From an uncultured Verrucomicrobiae bacterium (GTDB taxonomy: Bacteria > Verrucomicrobiota > Verrucomicrobiia > Limisphaerales > J093), in assembly GCA_937976685.1 (NCBI GenBank), contig CALJWR010000363.1, positions 1 through 39,710 of the forward strand: a stretch of 39,710 nucleotides of DNA, read 5' to 3'. Position numbers and translations under genes: made by a program. Positions within the stretch are counted from its first letter, which is position 1. The number at the start of each line of letters is the position of its first letter. Below, one piece after another: positions 1 through 7,742 of the stretch. The notes beneath the pieces are model-generated. The model did no database searches. It was not told the DNA's origin and saw nothing but the letters and a program-made list of their open reading frames with translations.

Positions 1-69
1 GGCGGAAACCACACCCTGGGCGACCCACTTTTTGGTTTGTTCCCGCAGCCAGCGTACATCCTTGATCAT
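1..69 (-). CDS. N-terminus of a protein running off the left edge (possible DUF2157-like membrane protein)
   Basis: Only the first 23 codons are visible on the minus strand. They begin at an ATG at 69 with a GGGAG-like ribosome site about 10 bases upstream, and encode a charged amphipathic stretch (MIKDVRWLREQTKKWV, then AQGVVSA). The pattern of a basic helix followed by a short turn ending in GVVSA resembles the N-terminus of DUF2157 membrane proteins. That is a resemblance only, because the membrane part lies outside the window. It starts 108 bases after the stop of the fumarylacetoacetate hydrolase family gene on the same strand, so it could be the third gene of that operon. Confidence 0.4.
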   Translation of the reverse strand, partial: MIKDVRWLREQTKKWVAQGVVSA

Positions 70-177
70 GGCAGGCGACTCCCGCCGTCCCAAGCCGCGA
101 TGAAGAACGGCGCCGAAGTCCTTGGGGCGGTTGCCAGGAACCTATTCCGCCGCCGCCGCGAAGTCCAGCGGCGCTGC

Positions 178-1029
178 TTACACCACGACCGCCCGGTTGC
201 GCAGGGTGCCGATGCCGCTGATGGCGATCGCGACCTCATCACCGGGATGAAGGGTGAAATCGTCCGGCGGCACGATGCCAGTGCCGGTCAACAGCACCAC
301 GCCGTGCGGGAAATGCTGGCTGGCGAAAAGGAAACGGCCCAGTTCAGCGAACCGGCGTTTCAACCGCCCCACCTCCGTCTGTCCGGAAAAAACTGTCGCG
401 CCCGCGCGTTCGCTCTGGAGCGAGATCGTCCACGAACGGACTTCCTCTTCGGTCACACCCACGGTCACCCACGGACCGAGCGCACAGGAGCCGGTGAAGA
501 TTTTGGCCTGGGGCAGGTAGAGAAGGTTCTCGCCTTCAATGTCGCGCCCGCTGACGTCGTTGCCGACCGTGCAACCCACGACCCGGCCGCGGGAGTTGAA
601 GTACAGCGCGAGTTCCGGCTCCGGCACCGTCCAGCGCGAATCACCGCGAATGCCGATCGTGTCGTCCGGCCCCACCACCCGTTCCGGCGTGGCCTTGAAG
701 AACAACTCCGGGCGTTCCGCGTCGTACACGCGATCGTAAGCCGTGGCGCTGAACTCCGATTCCTCCATGCGCGCGGCCTTGCTCCGAAGGTAGGTCACCC
801 CGGCGGCCCACACCTCCTGCCGCTCGACGGGCGGGAGGATCTCCAGTTCCGCGAGGGGCCAGCCCGAACCGGCCGCCGCCGACTCGGCGGCGGCCACCGG
901 GTCGGCGGCCTCCAGCAACTCGGTCAGCGAGTCGCCGCACGGGCGAACGTGGCGTTCATCGGCGGAGACCCAGCCGACGGAAACGCGACCGGCGGGATCG
1001 TGCCGGGATCGGAAGCGGACCAGTTTCAT
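178..1029 (-). CDS. Fumarylacetoacetate hydrolase (FAH) family protein
   Basis: A 283-residue protein of the FAH superfamily, whose members hydrate, hydrolyse or isomerise 2-keto acids around a bound Mg2+ or Mn2+. The C-terminal half carries the family signature: [12 protein letters not shown] (acidic metal ligands), then [14 protein letters not shown] and the [11 protein letters not shown] segment. The C-terminus ends in [19 protein letters not shown], also typical. The closest subgroup by eye is 2-dehydro-3-deoxy-D-arabinonate dehydratase-like or 2-hydroxyhepta-2,4-diene-1,7-dioate isomerase-like, and the exact substrate cannot be told. It starts six bases after the stop of the upstream dehydrogenase gene, so the two are almost certainly co-transcribed. 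A role in sugar-acid or aromatic-acid breakdown is inferred from that pairing. The start is a plain ATG with no clear Shine-Dalgarno sequence, as expected for a coupled downstream gene. Confidence 0.88.
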   Translation of the reverse strand: MKLVRFRSRHDPAGRVSVGWVSADERHVRPCGDSLTELLEAADPVAAAESAAAGSGWPLAELEILPPVERQEVWAAGVTYLRSKAARMEESEFSATAYDRVYDAERPELFFKATPERVVGPDDTIGIRGDSRWTVPEPELALYFNSRGRVVGCTVGNDVSGRDIEGENLLYLPQAKIFTGSCALGPWVTVGVTEEEVRSWTISLQSERAGATVFSGQTEVGRLKRRFAELGRFLFASQHFPHGVVLLTGTGIVPPDDFTLHPGDEVAIAISGIGTLRNRAVVV

Positions 1030-1035
1030 GGCGAT

Positions 1036-1944
1036 TCAGCGTTTGGCCTTGGCCGGCTTCGGTCCGCGGCCGCGGAAGGTGAGTTCGGCAATGCCGGATT
1101 TGTCGAGTTCCCCCAAACCGACCTCGACCATGCGGTCGTACTGCTTCTTGGTCGCGGCCGCCAGGGGCAGTTTCAGGCGGCATTGCTTCGCCAACTGGAG
1201 GGCGATGCCAGAATCCTTGGCCGCGTGGGCGGCGGAAAAGAAGCAGGAGTGCTCCCGGTGCTGCATGTCCTCGCCGTCGGTTTGAAGCACGCGCGAGTTC
1301 GCTCCCGTCTGGCTGAATACTTCCCGGAGCATGGCCAAATCCAGGCCAAGCGCGTCGCCCAGCGCCAGGCCCTCGGCAAGGGCGGCGGTGTTGATGTTCA
1401 TCACCATGTTGACCAGCGCCTTCACCTTGGCGGCCTCACCGGCCGGCCCGATGAAGCGCATCGAGCCGGCAAGCTTCTCGAGGATCGGCCGCGCGCGCTC
1501 GTAAGCCGCGGGAGCCCCGCCGCACATGAGGTAGAGCGTCCCTTGGCGCGCCTGAGTAATGCTGGACGCCATGCAGGCCTCCAGGGTCTGAGCGCCAACC
1601 GCCGCGGCGCGCCGCTCGATCTCCACGTGGCTCTCGGGGGAAACGGTGGCGCAGTTGATGAAGAGCCGGCCGGCGGCGCCGGACAGGAGACTCTGGCCGC
1701 GCGGTGCGAAGATTCGGTCCATCGCCGCGTCGTCGGTGACGACCGTGATGATCACGTCCGCCGCGGCCGTCACCGCTGGCAGACGGCGGGTGGCTTGGCA
1801 GCCCAGTTCCCTGGCAAGAGCGGCAGCGGTTGAAGCACGCGCGTCGAGCAAGACGGTCACATTGAAACCGCACTCCTTGAGGCGTCGTGCCATGTTCGCG
1901 CCCATGCGCCCGACGCCGACAAATCCGATTCGTTGTTCGTTCAT
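1036..1944 (-). CDS. NAD(P)-dependent 3-hydroxyisobutyrate dehydrogenase family oxidoreductase
   Basis: A 302-residue beta-hydroxyacid dehydrogenase. The N-terminal Rossmann motif GFVGVGRMGANMA sits at residues 7-19, and the substrate-binding segment near residues 115-130 (EACMASSITQARQGTLYLMCGG) matches the family motif, although the usual D-A-P-V-S-G core is changed to EACMASS. The catalytic-lysine helix is present (GEAAKVKALVNMVMNINTAA, about 167-186). Known members oxidise 3-hydroxyisobutyrate, tartronate, L-threonate or similar acids, and the substrate here is not determinable. The ATG at 1944 is chosen because it directly precedes the Rossmann fold, while the open frame runs further upstream without homology. 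It is the first gene of an operon with the FAH family gene (gap of six bases). It is divergent from the DUF4160 gene across 216 bases. Confidence 0.88.
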   Translation of the reverse strand: MNEQRIGFVGVGRMGANMARRLKECGFNVTVLLDARASTAAALARELGCQATRRLPAVTAAADVIITVVTDDAAMDRIFAPRGQSLLSGAAGRLFINCATVSPESHVEIERRAAAVGAQTLEACMASSITQARQGTLYLMCGGAPAAYERARPILEKLAGSMRFIGPAGEAAKVKALVNMVMNINTAALAEGLALGDALGLDLAMLREVFSQTGANSRVLQTDGEDMQHREHSCFFSAAHAAKDSGIALQLAKQCRLKLPLAAATKKQYDRMVEVGLGELDKSGIAELTFRGRGPKPAKAKR

Positions 1945-2160
1945 TCTGTTTTCGCGTGGCACAGCCGGCATCAGGGCCGCCGTGATGGCCGCATTGAGAC
2001 AGATGCCCGCCGCGCGGGCAAGGCGGGGTACGCCGGCGGAACGAAACTTGAAACAATTCCTCCGTCTGGTGCGTCTTCCCTCCCGTTGGTGCCCGGAGGC
2101 TGGGGCGCACGGAACAACCCAATCATCCCGGCCGGCCGAGGAGCCCACGGAGACCCGAAT

Positions 2161-2421
2161 ATGCCAGTGCTTGCAAAATTCTACGGTGTGGTGGTCCGGA
2201 TGCTGTTTGCTCCGCTGCTGGGGGCACACTTCTACGCCATTTACGGCGACCACGAACTGGTCGTGCGGATCGGCACGCTGAAAATCATCCAGGGCGACGC
2301 GCCCGAGGACATCAAACGCCTCGTCCTGGCATGGGCGCGGCGGCATCAAACGGAACTGCTTGACGCCTGGCGTTTGTGCCAGCGGGGCGCACGGCCGCAA
2401 CCCATCGGGCCGCTGGCGTGA
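2161..2421 (+). CDS. DUF4160 domain-containing protein
   Basis: An 86-residue protein matching DUF4160 across its length: MPVLAKFYGVVVRML at the start, the GAHFYAIYGDHELVVRIGTLKIIQG core, and the LVLAWARRHQTELLDAW helix near the end. DUF4160 proteins are small, of unknown biochemical role, and often sit beside DUF2442 proteins in loci suspected to be toxin-antitoxin-like. No DUF2442 partner is seen here. The usual PPHFHA motif is altered to GAHFYA. The ATG is preceded by GGAG with an eight-base spacer, which supports this start. The next gene, a Leu-rich mini membrane protein, begins 26 bases later on the same strand. Confidence 0.8.
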   Translation: MPVLAKFYGVVVRMLFAPLLGAHFYAIYGDHELVVRIGTLKIIQGDAPEDIKRLVLAWARRHQTELLDAWRLCQRGARPQPIGPLA

Positions 2422-2447
2422 GGCACGCAACCCACTCACCTCCGACC

Positions 2448-2651
2448 ATGAAGCTGCTCTTGCTGCTTGTTTGCTGGTGCCTGTTGCTGGTGCTCTGCTG
2501 GCCGCTGGCGCTCTTGGCGCTGGTTCTCTTCCCCTTGGTCTGGCTGGCGTTGCTTCCGTTCCGGCTGCTCGCTTGCGTCATCGAAGCGCTCCTGGCCCTG
2601 GCGAAGGCGCTGCTGTTTTTGCCGGCGCGTCTGCTGGGCCATCGCACCTGA
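2448..2651 (+). CDS. Leu-rich small membrane protein (67 aa)
   Basis: A 67-residue, extremely hydrophobic protein in which 28 residues are leucine. Residues 2-40 can form one long or two short membrane helices (KLLLLLVCWCLLLVLCW, then LALLALVLFPLVWLALL). A third amphipathic or hydrophobic stretch follows (ACVIEALLALAKALLFL), ending in a short basic tail. No enzymatic motif is present. Similar short Leu-rich proteins occur in Verrucomicrobiota genomes as unnamed hypotheticals, but no function is known to me. It follows the DUF4160 gene by 26 bases, so the two may share a transcript. Such a sequence could be a chance frame, but the ATG right after a gene and the clean membrane pattern favour a real gene. 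Confidence 0.55.
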   Translation: MKLLLLLVCWCLLLVLCWPLALLALVLFPLVWLALLPFRLLACVIEALLALAKALLFLPARLLGHRT

Positions 2652-3254
2652 ACGCAGTCGGCGTCTCGGTGGCAATCTGCCTGGACCATGCCGGGGCGCG
2701 GTTCCAATCCAGGAAGGCGGTGTCCGCCTGACGCTGACCGCAGGCCGAGGGGTTCTGGCGCGGCCTTCATGCTTCTCGGCCGCAGTTTTACCGCGGACCA
2801 GAGGGTGCATCTCAGTTTCTTGCAGGGTTGAAGGCGGTGTGGGGGCACAGGGGGTGCCAGCGGCCCCTGGGTCCGAAGATTTCCAGCCCCAGCAGGACCT
2901 CGCCACCGCGCTGACGCCAAGACTGGCGTGGCCGGCGGAGCAGCGGCTCAAAGGTTTGCCGCAGACCGGGCACCGTGGGGGGCGGCTTTGGTTTGAGCGC
3001 CCCGTTCGATGGCCCGGGGCAGCCACGCCTTCACCTCGCGCTCGGCCTGCCGTTCCCGATGACCCAGACCGTGATCGGCGGCCGAGACAATCGGGTGCCG
3101 CGATCTTTCCAACGCGCTGGCGGCCGGAGCCGCCGGTCCGGCCAGGGCCGCGGAGCGGAGTTGAGAAATCGGGGTGCCTGTTGCGGTTTGACAGCAGTTC
3201 GTGGTCATGGCTGCCGCCCACAGCGCCCTGCAAAAACGAAGATGCGCTCCCGGC
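2652..3254. other. About 600 bases without a convincing gene
   Basis: This stretch lies between the small membrane protein gene and the end of uvrC. Long frames exist on both strands but have low-complexity Arg/Pro/Gly composition typical of antisense frames in GC-rich DNA. On the minus strand near 2960 there is a short zinc-ribbon-like peptide (CPVCGKPLSRC). In a neighbouring minus-strand frame there is a more protein-like stretch (SWRQRGGEVLLGLEIFGP, then RGRWHPLCPH) ending at a stop near 2820. This could be the relic of a small frameshifted gene, but no family was recognised. Confidence 0.35.
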
Positions 3255-4925
3255 TCAACCCGGCCTGGCCGCCAGAAACTCCTTGAGCCGGGCCGCGCTC
3301 TCGCCGCCCCAGCCCGGAAGTGCCGCGATTTGCTCGACGGTGGCGGCGCGCAGCCGCTGCACCGAACCAAACCGCTTCAGGAGCGCCGCCTTGCGCGCCG
3401 CGCCGATGCCCGGGAACTCATCGAGCAGGCTCTCGGAAATCTTCTTGAGCCGGAGCTGCGCGTTGTAGCTGTTCGCCACGCGGTGCGATTCGTCCCGCAC
3501 CCGCTGCAGGAGTTTGACCGCGGGGTGGTCCTCGCCGAGGCGCAAGGGCTCGTCCACGCCCACCCGGTAGATTTCCTCGAACTCCTTTGCCAAGCCGATC
3601 ACCGGCACGTTCGACAGTCCCAGGCGTCGGAGTTCCTCCGCCGCGGCGTTCAACTGTCCGCGGCCACCGTCAATGAGCACCAGATCCGGCAGGCGCGGCC
3701 GGGTGGGCGGGCGTTGATCGGCGGCCGAAGAGTTGGCGGAATCGAGGGCGGCCGCGGCCGCATCTTCGTCCTTTCTCGGCCGACGGCCCTGGAACCGCGC
3801 GCTCACATCATCCACCGCGCGCTGGAGATCGGCGGGACTGCCTTCGCCGGCCGGCTCGTCGCGGTCGCTGAAGGCCAACTGGCCTTGACCGACCTCTTTC
3901 AAGAGCCGGCGATACCGGCGTCTGACCGTTTCGGCCATGCAGGCGAAGTCATCCTGCCCGACCACCGTCTTGATGCGGAAGCGGCGGTAGTTGACGCGGT
4001 CCGGCCGGCCACGCCAGAAGCTCACCATGCTCGCCACCTTGAACGTGCCCGAGATGTTCGAGATGTCGAAGCCCTCGATCCGGTCGGGCGGCGCGGGCAG
4101 GCCGAGCACCTCCGCGAGCGCACGCAACTCATCTTCCGGATTGATCGCCACGGGGAGTGAATAGGGCACGCGCTCGAATTTTTCCGTGCGGGCGGTGGTG
4201 CGTTTGAGGTCGGCGAGCAGGTCGCGCAACTGGGCCGCCTTTTCGAATTCAAGCGCGGCGGAGGCCCGCTGCATTTGCGCCTCCAGCTCGCGGGCCATCT
4301 CCTCGCACTGCCCATCGAGGAAATCGCACGCGGCCAGCACCTGCATCCGGTATTGCTCCCGGCTGACGTTGCCGATGCACGGCGCGGTGCAGACCTTCAG
4401 GTGGGCGTACAGGCAGTGCTTGTAGTCCGTCTCGGTCGGCAGCAGCGGACGGCAGCCACGCAGATTGAACCGGTGTCGCACGAGATTGAGCGTGCGCCGG
4501 ACCGCGCCCGCACTGGCAAACGGCCCGAAGTACCGCGAGCCATCCTCGTTCCGCAGCCGGGTGAGCGTGAAGCGCGGGATGGCGTCGTTCAGGTTGACCT
4601 TCAGCAGCAGGAAGCGCTTGTCGTCGCGGAAACTGATGTTGTAGCGCGGCCGGAATTCCTTGATCAGGCGGCCCTCGAGGAGCACGGACTCCGGCTCGCT
4701 CCGCACGACGTGCCAGTCGAAGTCGTGAATCGCCTCCACCAGGGCGTTGAATTTGAGATCCCATCCGCGGCGGCGCGAGGACTGAAAGTACTGCGCGACC
4801 CGGCGCCGCAGATCCCGCGCCTTCCCCACGTAGATCACGGTGCCGAAGCGGTCCTTCATCAGGTACACGCCCGGCCGATGCGGCACTTGGGAGAGCTTGC
4901 TGCGGATATGATCGGTGACCGGCAC
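3255..4925 (-). CDS. uvrC: UvrABC system protein C (excinuclease subunit C)
   Basis: UvrC makes both incisions around a DNA lesion during nucleotide excision repair. Domains in order are the GIY-YIG endonuclease (about 12-95, with GVYLMKD and VIYVGKARDLRRR), a Cys cluster (about 157-182, CRPLLPTET to CTAPC), the UVR motif that binds UvrB (about 225-240, LEFEKAAQLRDLLADL), the RNase H-like 5'-incision domain (about 280-490, with GFDISNISG, LVLIDGGRGQ and RDESHR), and a C-terminal helix-hairpin-helix pair (about 505-545, FPGIGAARKAALLKRFGS and LPGWGGESAARL). The start is taken as GTG at 4925, 12 codons before GVYL, giving 556 residues, a little short of the usual 600. A longer upstream frame has no homology and runs into the preceding gene. 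A low-complexity insert (about 360-405) separates two parts of the RNase H-like domain. The upstream gene ends in a terminator, so uvrC is likely transcribed on its own. Confidence 0.95.
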   Translation of the reverse strand: MPVTDHIRSKLSQVPHRPGVYLMKDRFGTVIYVGKARDLRRRVAQYFQSSRRRGWDLKFNALVEAIHDFDWHVVRSEPESVLLEGRLIKEFRPRYNISFRDDKRFLLLKVNLNDAIPRFTLTRLRNEDGSRYFGPFASAGAVRRTLNLVRHRFNLRGCRPLLPTETDYKHCLYAHLKVCTAPCIGNVSREQYRMQVLAACDFLDGQCEEMARELEAQMQRASAALEFEKAAQLRDLLADLKRTTARTEKFERVPYSLPVAINPEDELRALAEVLGLPAPPDRIEGFDISNISGTFKVASMVSFWRGRPDRVNYRRFRIKTVVGQDDFACMAETVRRRYRRLLKEVGQGQLAFSDRDEPAGEGSPADLQRAVDDVSARFQGRRPRKDEDAAAAALDSANSSAADQRPPTRPRLPDLVLIDGGRGQLNAAAEELRRLGLSNVPVIGLAKEFEEIYRVGVDEPLRLGEDHPAVKLLQRVRDESHRVANSYNAQLRLKKISESLLDEFPGIGAARKAALLKRFGSVQRLRAATVEQIAALPGWGGESAARLKEFLAARPG

Positions 4926-5002
4926 AACTGGGGCCAATGTGCCACCCGGTCGGGCGCTGCCAAGCCGGCCCGCGGCAGCGCGTGAAAGCGCCGGATAAAC
5001 AA

Positions 5003-5026
5003 ACGAGCGGCCCGAAGGCCGCTCGT
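5003..5026 (-). terminator. Intrinsic terminator with a UUCG tetraloop
   Basis: A perfect 10-base-pair inverted repeat (ACGAGCGGCC and GGCCGCTCGT) encloses four bases. Read on the minus strand the loop is TTCG closed by C-G, the very stable UUCG tetraloop, and the stem is followed by the T-rich run TTGTTTATCC. It lies 27 bases after the stop of the Gfo/Idh/MocA gene and before uvrC, so it should end that transcript. Confidence 0.85.
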
Positions 5027-5052
5027 GCGAATTCAAGTTGCGGCGGGCTGGC

Positions 5053-6246
5053 TCAGATCTTCGCCGGCATCGGCGTCCAGGCGCCCTTGTTATGGCTGGA
5101 TTCGATACAAGCCTTGAGGAAGGCCATGCCCATCCAGCCGTCCTCGACGTTGGCGTACTTGGATCCGTCGCAGGCGAACGGTTGACCGGCCTGGTACTTG
5201 CGCACGTCCGCTTCGAAACACCGGTGCAGGCGCGCGAACGCATCGTGAAACGCCTCGGGGTGGCCCGGCGGAATCGTCGGCTCGCTCATCAAATCTGCCG
5301 GTGCATCCGCCGGAATGAAGCCGTCGCCCGGGCTGACGGCGCCGCGGTAGTACACCCGGTCCGGCTGCCCCATGAGCTTGATGGTGATGGATTCCGGGTC
5401 TTCCTGCCGCCACTGCAGCGTGCCTTTGGTGCCGCAGACCTCGATGCCAAGGTCGTTCAGGTGGCCGATGCTGATCTGCGAGGCGCGGACCAGCGCGCGG
5501 GCGCCGTTGCTCAGGTGGCAATAGGCGGTGAAGTGGTCGTCAATGGGCCGCCCCTTCACAAAGATCTCGAGGTTGGCCGAGACCTCCTGAACCTCGAGCC
5601 CGGTGACGTACCGCAGTTGCATGAGAGCGTGGGTGCCGATGTCGCCGCCGCAGCCGGAGCCGCCGGCCTTTTTGGGGTCCACGCGCCAGGAGGCCTGCTG
5701 CTGGCCGGTGTCCTCCAGCTTGGTGGCGAGCCAGCCCTGCAGATAGTAGCTGTCCACCCAGCGGATGTCGCCCAGCAATCCAGCCCGCACGATGTAGCGG
5801 CTGAAACGGCTGGTCCAGTGGCCGAGATACGTGTGCGCCACGCCGAACGGAATCTTCTTCTCGCGGACCTTCTTCACGATCTGCTCCGCCTCCTCGAGGG
5901 TGACGGTCAGCGGCTTCTCGCAGAAGACGGGAATCCCCGCCTCGAGAGCCTTCATGGCCGGATCAAAATGCACGAAATTGGGCGTAACGATCAGGATGTA
6001 ATCCAGCCGTTGCTCGGGCGGGAGATTCTTCTGATCGTTGATCATCTCGGTGTACGAGCCGTAACCCTTGATCGGGTAGGGCCAGTTCGCGGCCTCTTCG
6101 AGCGCGATCTTGGGGTCCGGGAACAGGGCCCCGGCGACGACACGCCGGGTGCCGTCAAAGTGGATCGCTTTCTGGTGCGGGTGGACGATGAACGCGCCTT
6201 TGCCGCCACCGACCAAACCGACATTCAGGGGTCGAGGAGATGCCAT
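5053..6246 (-). CDS. Gfo/Idh/MocA family oxidoreductase
   Basis: A 397-residue NAD(P)-dependent oxidoreductase. The N-terminal Rossmann domain begins NVGLVGGGKGAF and includes the family's EKP motif (VFCEKPLTVTLEEAEQI, about 130-147) carrying the conserved lysine. The C-terminal alpha/beta domain contains GGDIGTHALMQLRYVTG, whose histidine is commonly part of the active site. Family members oxidise or reduce sugars, inositols and glycosides, and these enzymes are greatly expanded in Verrucomicrobiota and Planctomycetota, often in polysaccharide use. The substrate here is unknown. No twin-arginine or Sec signal is seen, so it is probably cytoplasmic. It is a single-gene unit ended by a strong terminator and is divergent from the thioredoxin-TPR gene, sharing a 208-base control region. 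Confidence 0.9.
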   Translation of the reverse strand: MASPRPLNVGLVGGGKGAFIVHPHQKAIHFDGTRRVVAGALFPDPKIALEEAANWPYPIKGYGSYTEMINDQKNLPPEQRLDYILIVTPNFVHFDPAMKALEAGIPVFCEKPLTVTLEEAEQIVKKVREKKIPFGVAHTYLGHWTSRFSRYIVRAGLLGDIRWVDSYYLQGWLATKLEDTGQQQASWRVDPKKAGGSGCGGDIGTHALMQLRYVTGLEVQEVSANLEIFVKGRPIDDHFTAYCHLSNGARALVRASQISIGHLNDLGIEVCGTKGTLQWRQEDPESITIKLMGQPDRVYYRGAVSPGDGFIPADAPADLMSEPTIPPGHPEAFHDAFARLHRCFEADVRKYQAGQPFACDGSKYANVEDGWMGMAFLKACIESSHNKGAWTPMPAKI

Positions 6247-6340
6247 AATTGGGGTGCAGGTTTAATGAGTTTCCACAGTTGATCCGCACCTCACCGACGC
6301 TCACGCGAGCGGGGCGGTGCGAGTTGGCGAGAGCGTATTG

Positions 6341-6362
6341 GCCTTGAATCTCGGTTCAAGGC
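6341..6362. promoter_or_regulatory. Inverted repeat in the divergent control region (candidate operator)
   Basis: A perfect 8-base-pair inverted repeat, GCCTTGAA and TTCAAGGC, is separated by six bases. It lies between a TTGGCC hexamer at 6338 and a TTTAAT hexamer at 6363, which is one mismatch from the consensus -10. The 19-base spacing is longer than ideal, so the promoter call is weak. The position, about 92 bases upstream of the thioredoxin-TPR start and 95 from the Gfo/Idh/MocA start, suggests a repressor or activator site. Confidence 0.4.
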
Positions 6363-6454
6363 TTTAATCGGGCCAGCGCCCCCAAACGTCTTCTGCGCGG
6401 GTGGATCAATTCTTTGGCGCGCCCGTTGCGGCGTTGCTATGCTGCCAATCCGTT

Positions 6455-7270
6455 ATGGGTGACGACGTGCGTGATTTCGAGCGGAACGTGATCGAGCGCA
6501 GCCGACAGGTGCCAGTCGTGGTGGATTTCTGGGCGCCGTGGTGCGGACCGTGCAAGGTGCTCGGTCCGGTCCTCGATCGCCTCGCCGCTGAGGCCAACGG
6601 CCGCTGGGAACTGGTGAAGGTCAATACCGAGGAGCATCAGGACCTGGCGATGGCCTTTGACATCCGCAGCATTCCCGCGGTGAAACTCTTTCGCGACGGT
6701 GACGTGGTGGACGAGTTCGTCGGGGCACTGCCGGAGCCGGAAATCCGCCGCTGGCTCGCCAAGGCCATCCCCTCACCGGCTGCCGCGCAACTGGACGAGG
6801 CCCGCGCACTCCTCGCGGCGGACCGACGCGCCGAGGCGGCAAAAGCCGCCCGCGCCGTGCTCGCGACGGAACCGGCCAACATGGCCGCCCGCCTCTTGCT
6901 GGCCGAAGCCGTCTTGCTCGAGTCGCCGTCCGAAACCGCGAGTTTGCTCGCCGACCTCCGGGAGGGTGATGAGTTCGCCGACCGCGCGGGCGCCTTGCGC
7001 ACGCTGGCGGCGCTGCTGGTCCAAGGCACGGATGAATCAGCCTGGCCGCCGTCCCTGGTGCGACCGCGACTGGTGGCCGGGATTCAAGCCCTTGCCCGCG
7101 GCGACTTCGACGCCGCGCTGCGCGCCTTGATCGAGGTGGTCGGGCGCGACAAGGCGTACGCCGACGGCGCGGCACCGGCGGCGTGCAAGGCCATCTTCCA
7201 ACTGCTTGGCGTTCGGCACCCCATCGTGGAACAGCATTACCGGGCGTTCGCCAGCGCGCTGCATTCGTGA
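6455..7270 (+). CDS. Thioredoxin-domain protein with a C-terminal TPR region (YbbN/CnoX-like)
   Basis: A 271-residue protein with a thioredoxin domain (about 1-100) and the active-site WCGPC (Cys30 and Cys33), followed by an Ala-rich helical region (about 105-270) that fits the TPR-type tail of the YbbN/CnoX family. In E. coli that family acts as a chaperone-redox protein that hands clients to GroEL or DnaK. E. coli CnoX has lost the second Cys of the motif, whereas this protein keeps both, so it may be redox active. The ATG at 6455 gives a standard thioredoxin N-terminus ([12 protein letters not shown]). An upstream in-frame ATG at 6401 would add 18 unlikely residues. No signal peptide is present, so it is cytoplasmic. 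It is followed by queD after ten bases and probably co-transcribed with it. Confidence 0.9.
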   Translation: MGDDVRDFERNVIERSRQVPVVVDFWAPWCGPCKVLGPVLDRLAAEANGRWELVKVNTEEHQDLAMAFDIRSIPAVKLFRDGDVVDEFVGALPEPEIRRWLAKAIPSPAAAQLDEARALLAADRRAEAAKAARAVLATEPANMAARLLLAEAVLLESPSETASLLADLREGDEFADRAGALRTLAALLVQGTDESAWPPSLVRPRLVAGIQALARGDFDAALRALIEVVGRDKAYADGAAPAACKAIFQLLGVRHPIVEQHYRAFASALHS

Positions 7271-7280
7271 TTCAGCCGCC

Positions 7281-7646
7281 GTGAGAGTCGAACTTCGCAA
7301 GACCTTTCAGTTCGAAGCGGCGCACCTGCTACCGCATCTGCCCGCAACCCACAAATGCCGACGGCTTCACGGCCACAGCTTCCAGGCCGAGATCGCGGTG
7401 ACGGGCGACTGCGACCCGAAGCTGGGCTGGCTCGTGGACTACGCGGACATCTCGGCCGCCTTCAAGCCCCTCTGGGAGCAACTCGATCACCGCTATCTGA
7501 ACGAGGTGGAAGGGCTGGAAAACCCGACGAGCGAGAACATTGCCGTCTGGATTTGGTCGCGGCTCAAACCGCGCCTGCCCCTGCTGACGGAAGTCGTCGT
7601 GGCTGAGACCTGTACGGCCCGCTGCGTCTATCGCGGCGAAGGCTGA
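7281..7646 (+). CDS. queD: 6-carboxytetrahydropterin synthase QueD / PTPS family
   Basis: A 121-residue member of the 6-pyruvoyl-tetrahydropterin synthase family. It carries the zinc-binding histidines (His15 in FEAAHLL, His30 and His32 in LHGHSF) and the catalytic cysteine (Cys26 in HKCRRLHGH). The downstream LDHRYLNE and the glutamate in [10 protein letters not shown] are also conserved. In bacteria with this length the usual role is queuosine synthesis, converting dihydroneopterin triphosphate to 6-carboxytetrahydropterin. A biopterin role is possible, since no other queuosine genes are in view. The start is GTG at 7281, ten bases after the thioredoxin-TPR stop; no ATG suits the N-terminal strand. 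Confidence 0.92.
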   Translation: MRVELRKTFQFEAAHLLPHLPATHKCRRLHGHSFQAEIAVTGDCDPKLGWLVDYADISAAFKPLWEQLDHRYLNEVEGLENPTSENIAVWIWSRLKPRLPLLTEVVVAETCTARCVYRGEG

Positions 7647-7742
7647 ACGCCCCGTCCGCGCGCCGCTGGCGTGCGAGCGCCGGGACCGGCAGGCCGGACT
7701 CCGCGCGCGCGATCGCAGTCACCCCGAGCCGCCGCCGGTTCA

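Noticed and set aside
37-1833. A 598-residue open frame on the plus strand
   Set aside because: It is antisense to the FAH-family and dehydrogenase genes, is Arg/Gly/His-rich and has no recognisable motif; long antisense frames are expected in GC-rich coding DNA.
2161-2651. A classical toxin-antitoxin pair
   Set aside because: DUF4160 is sometimes linked to such loci, but the usual DUF2442 partner is missing and the second gene is a Leu-rich membrane peptide without known family, so only a weak note is kept.
5038-6282. A 414-residue plus-strand frame
   Set aside because: It is antisense to the Gfo/Idh/MocA gene, which has clear Rossmann and EKP motifs.
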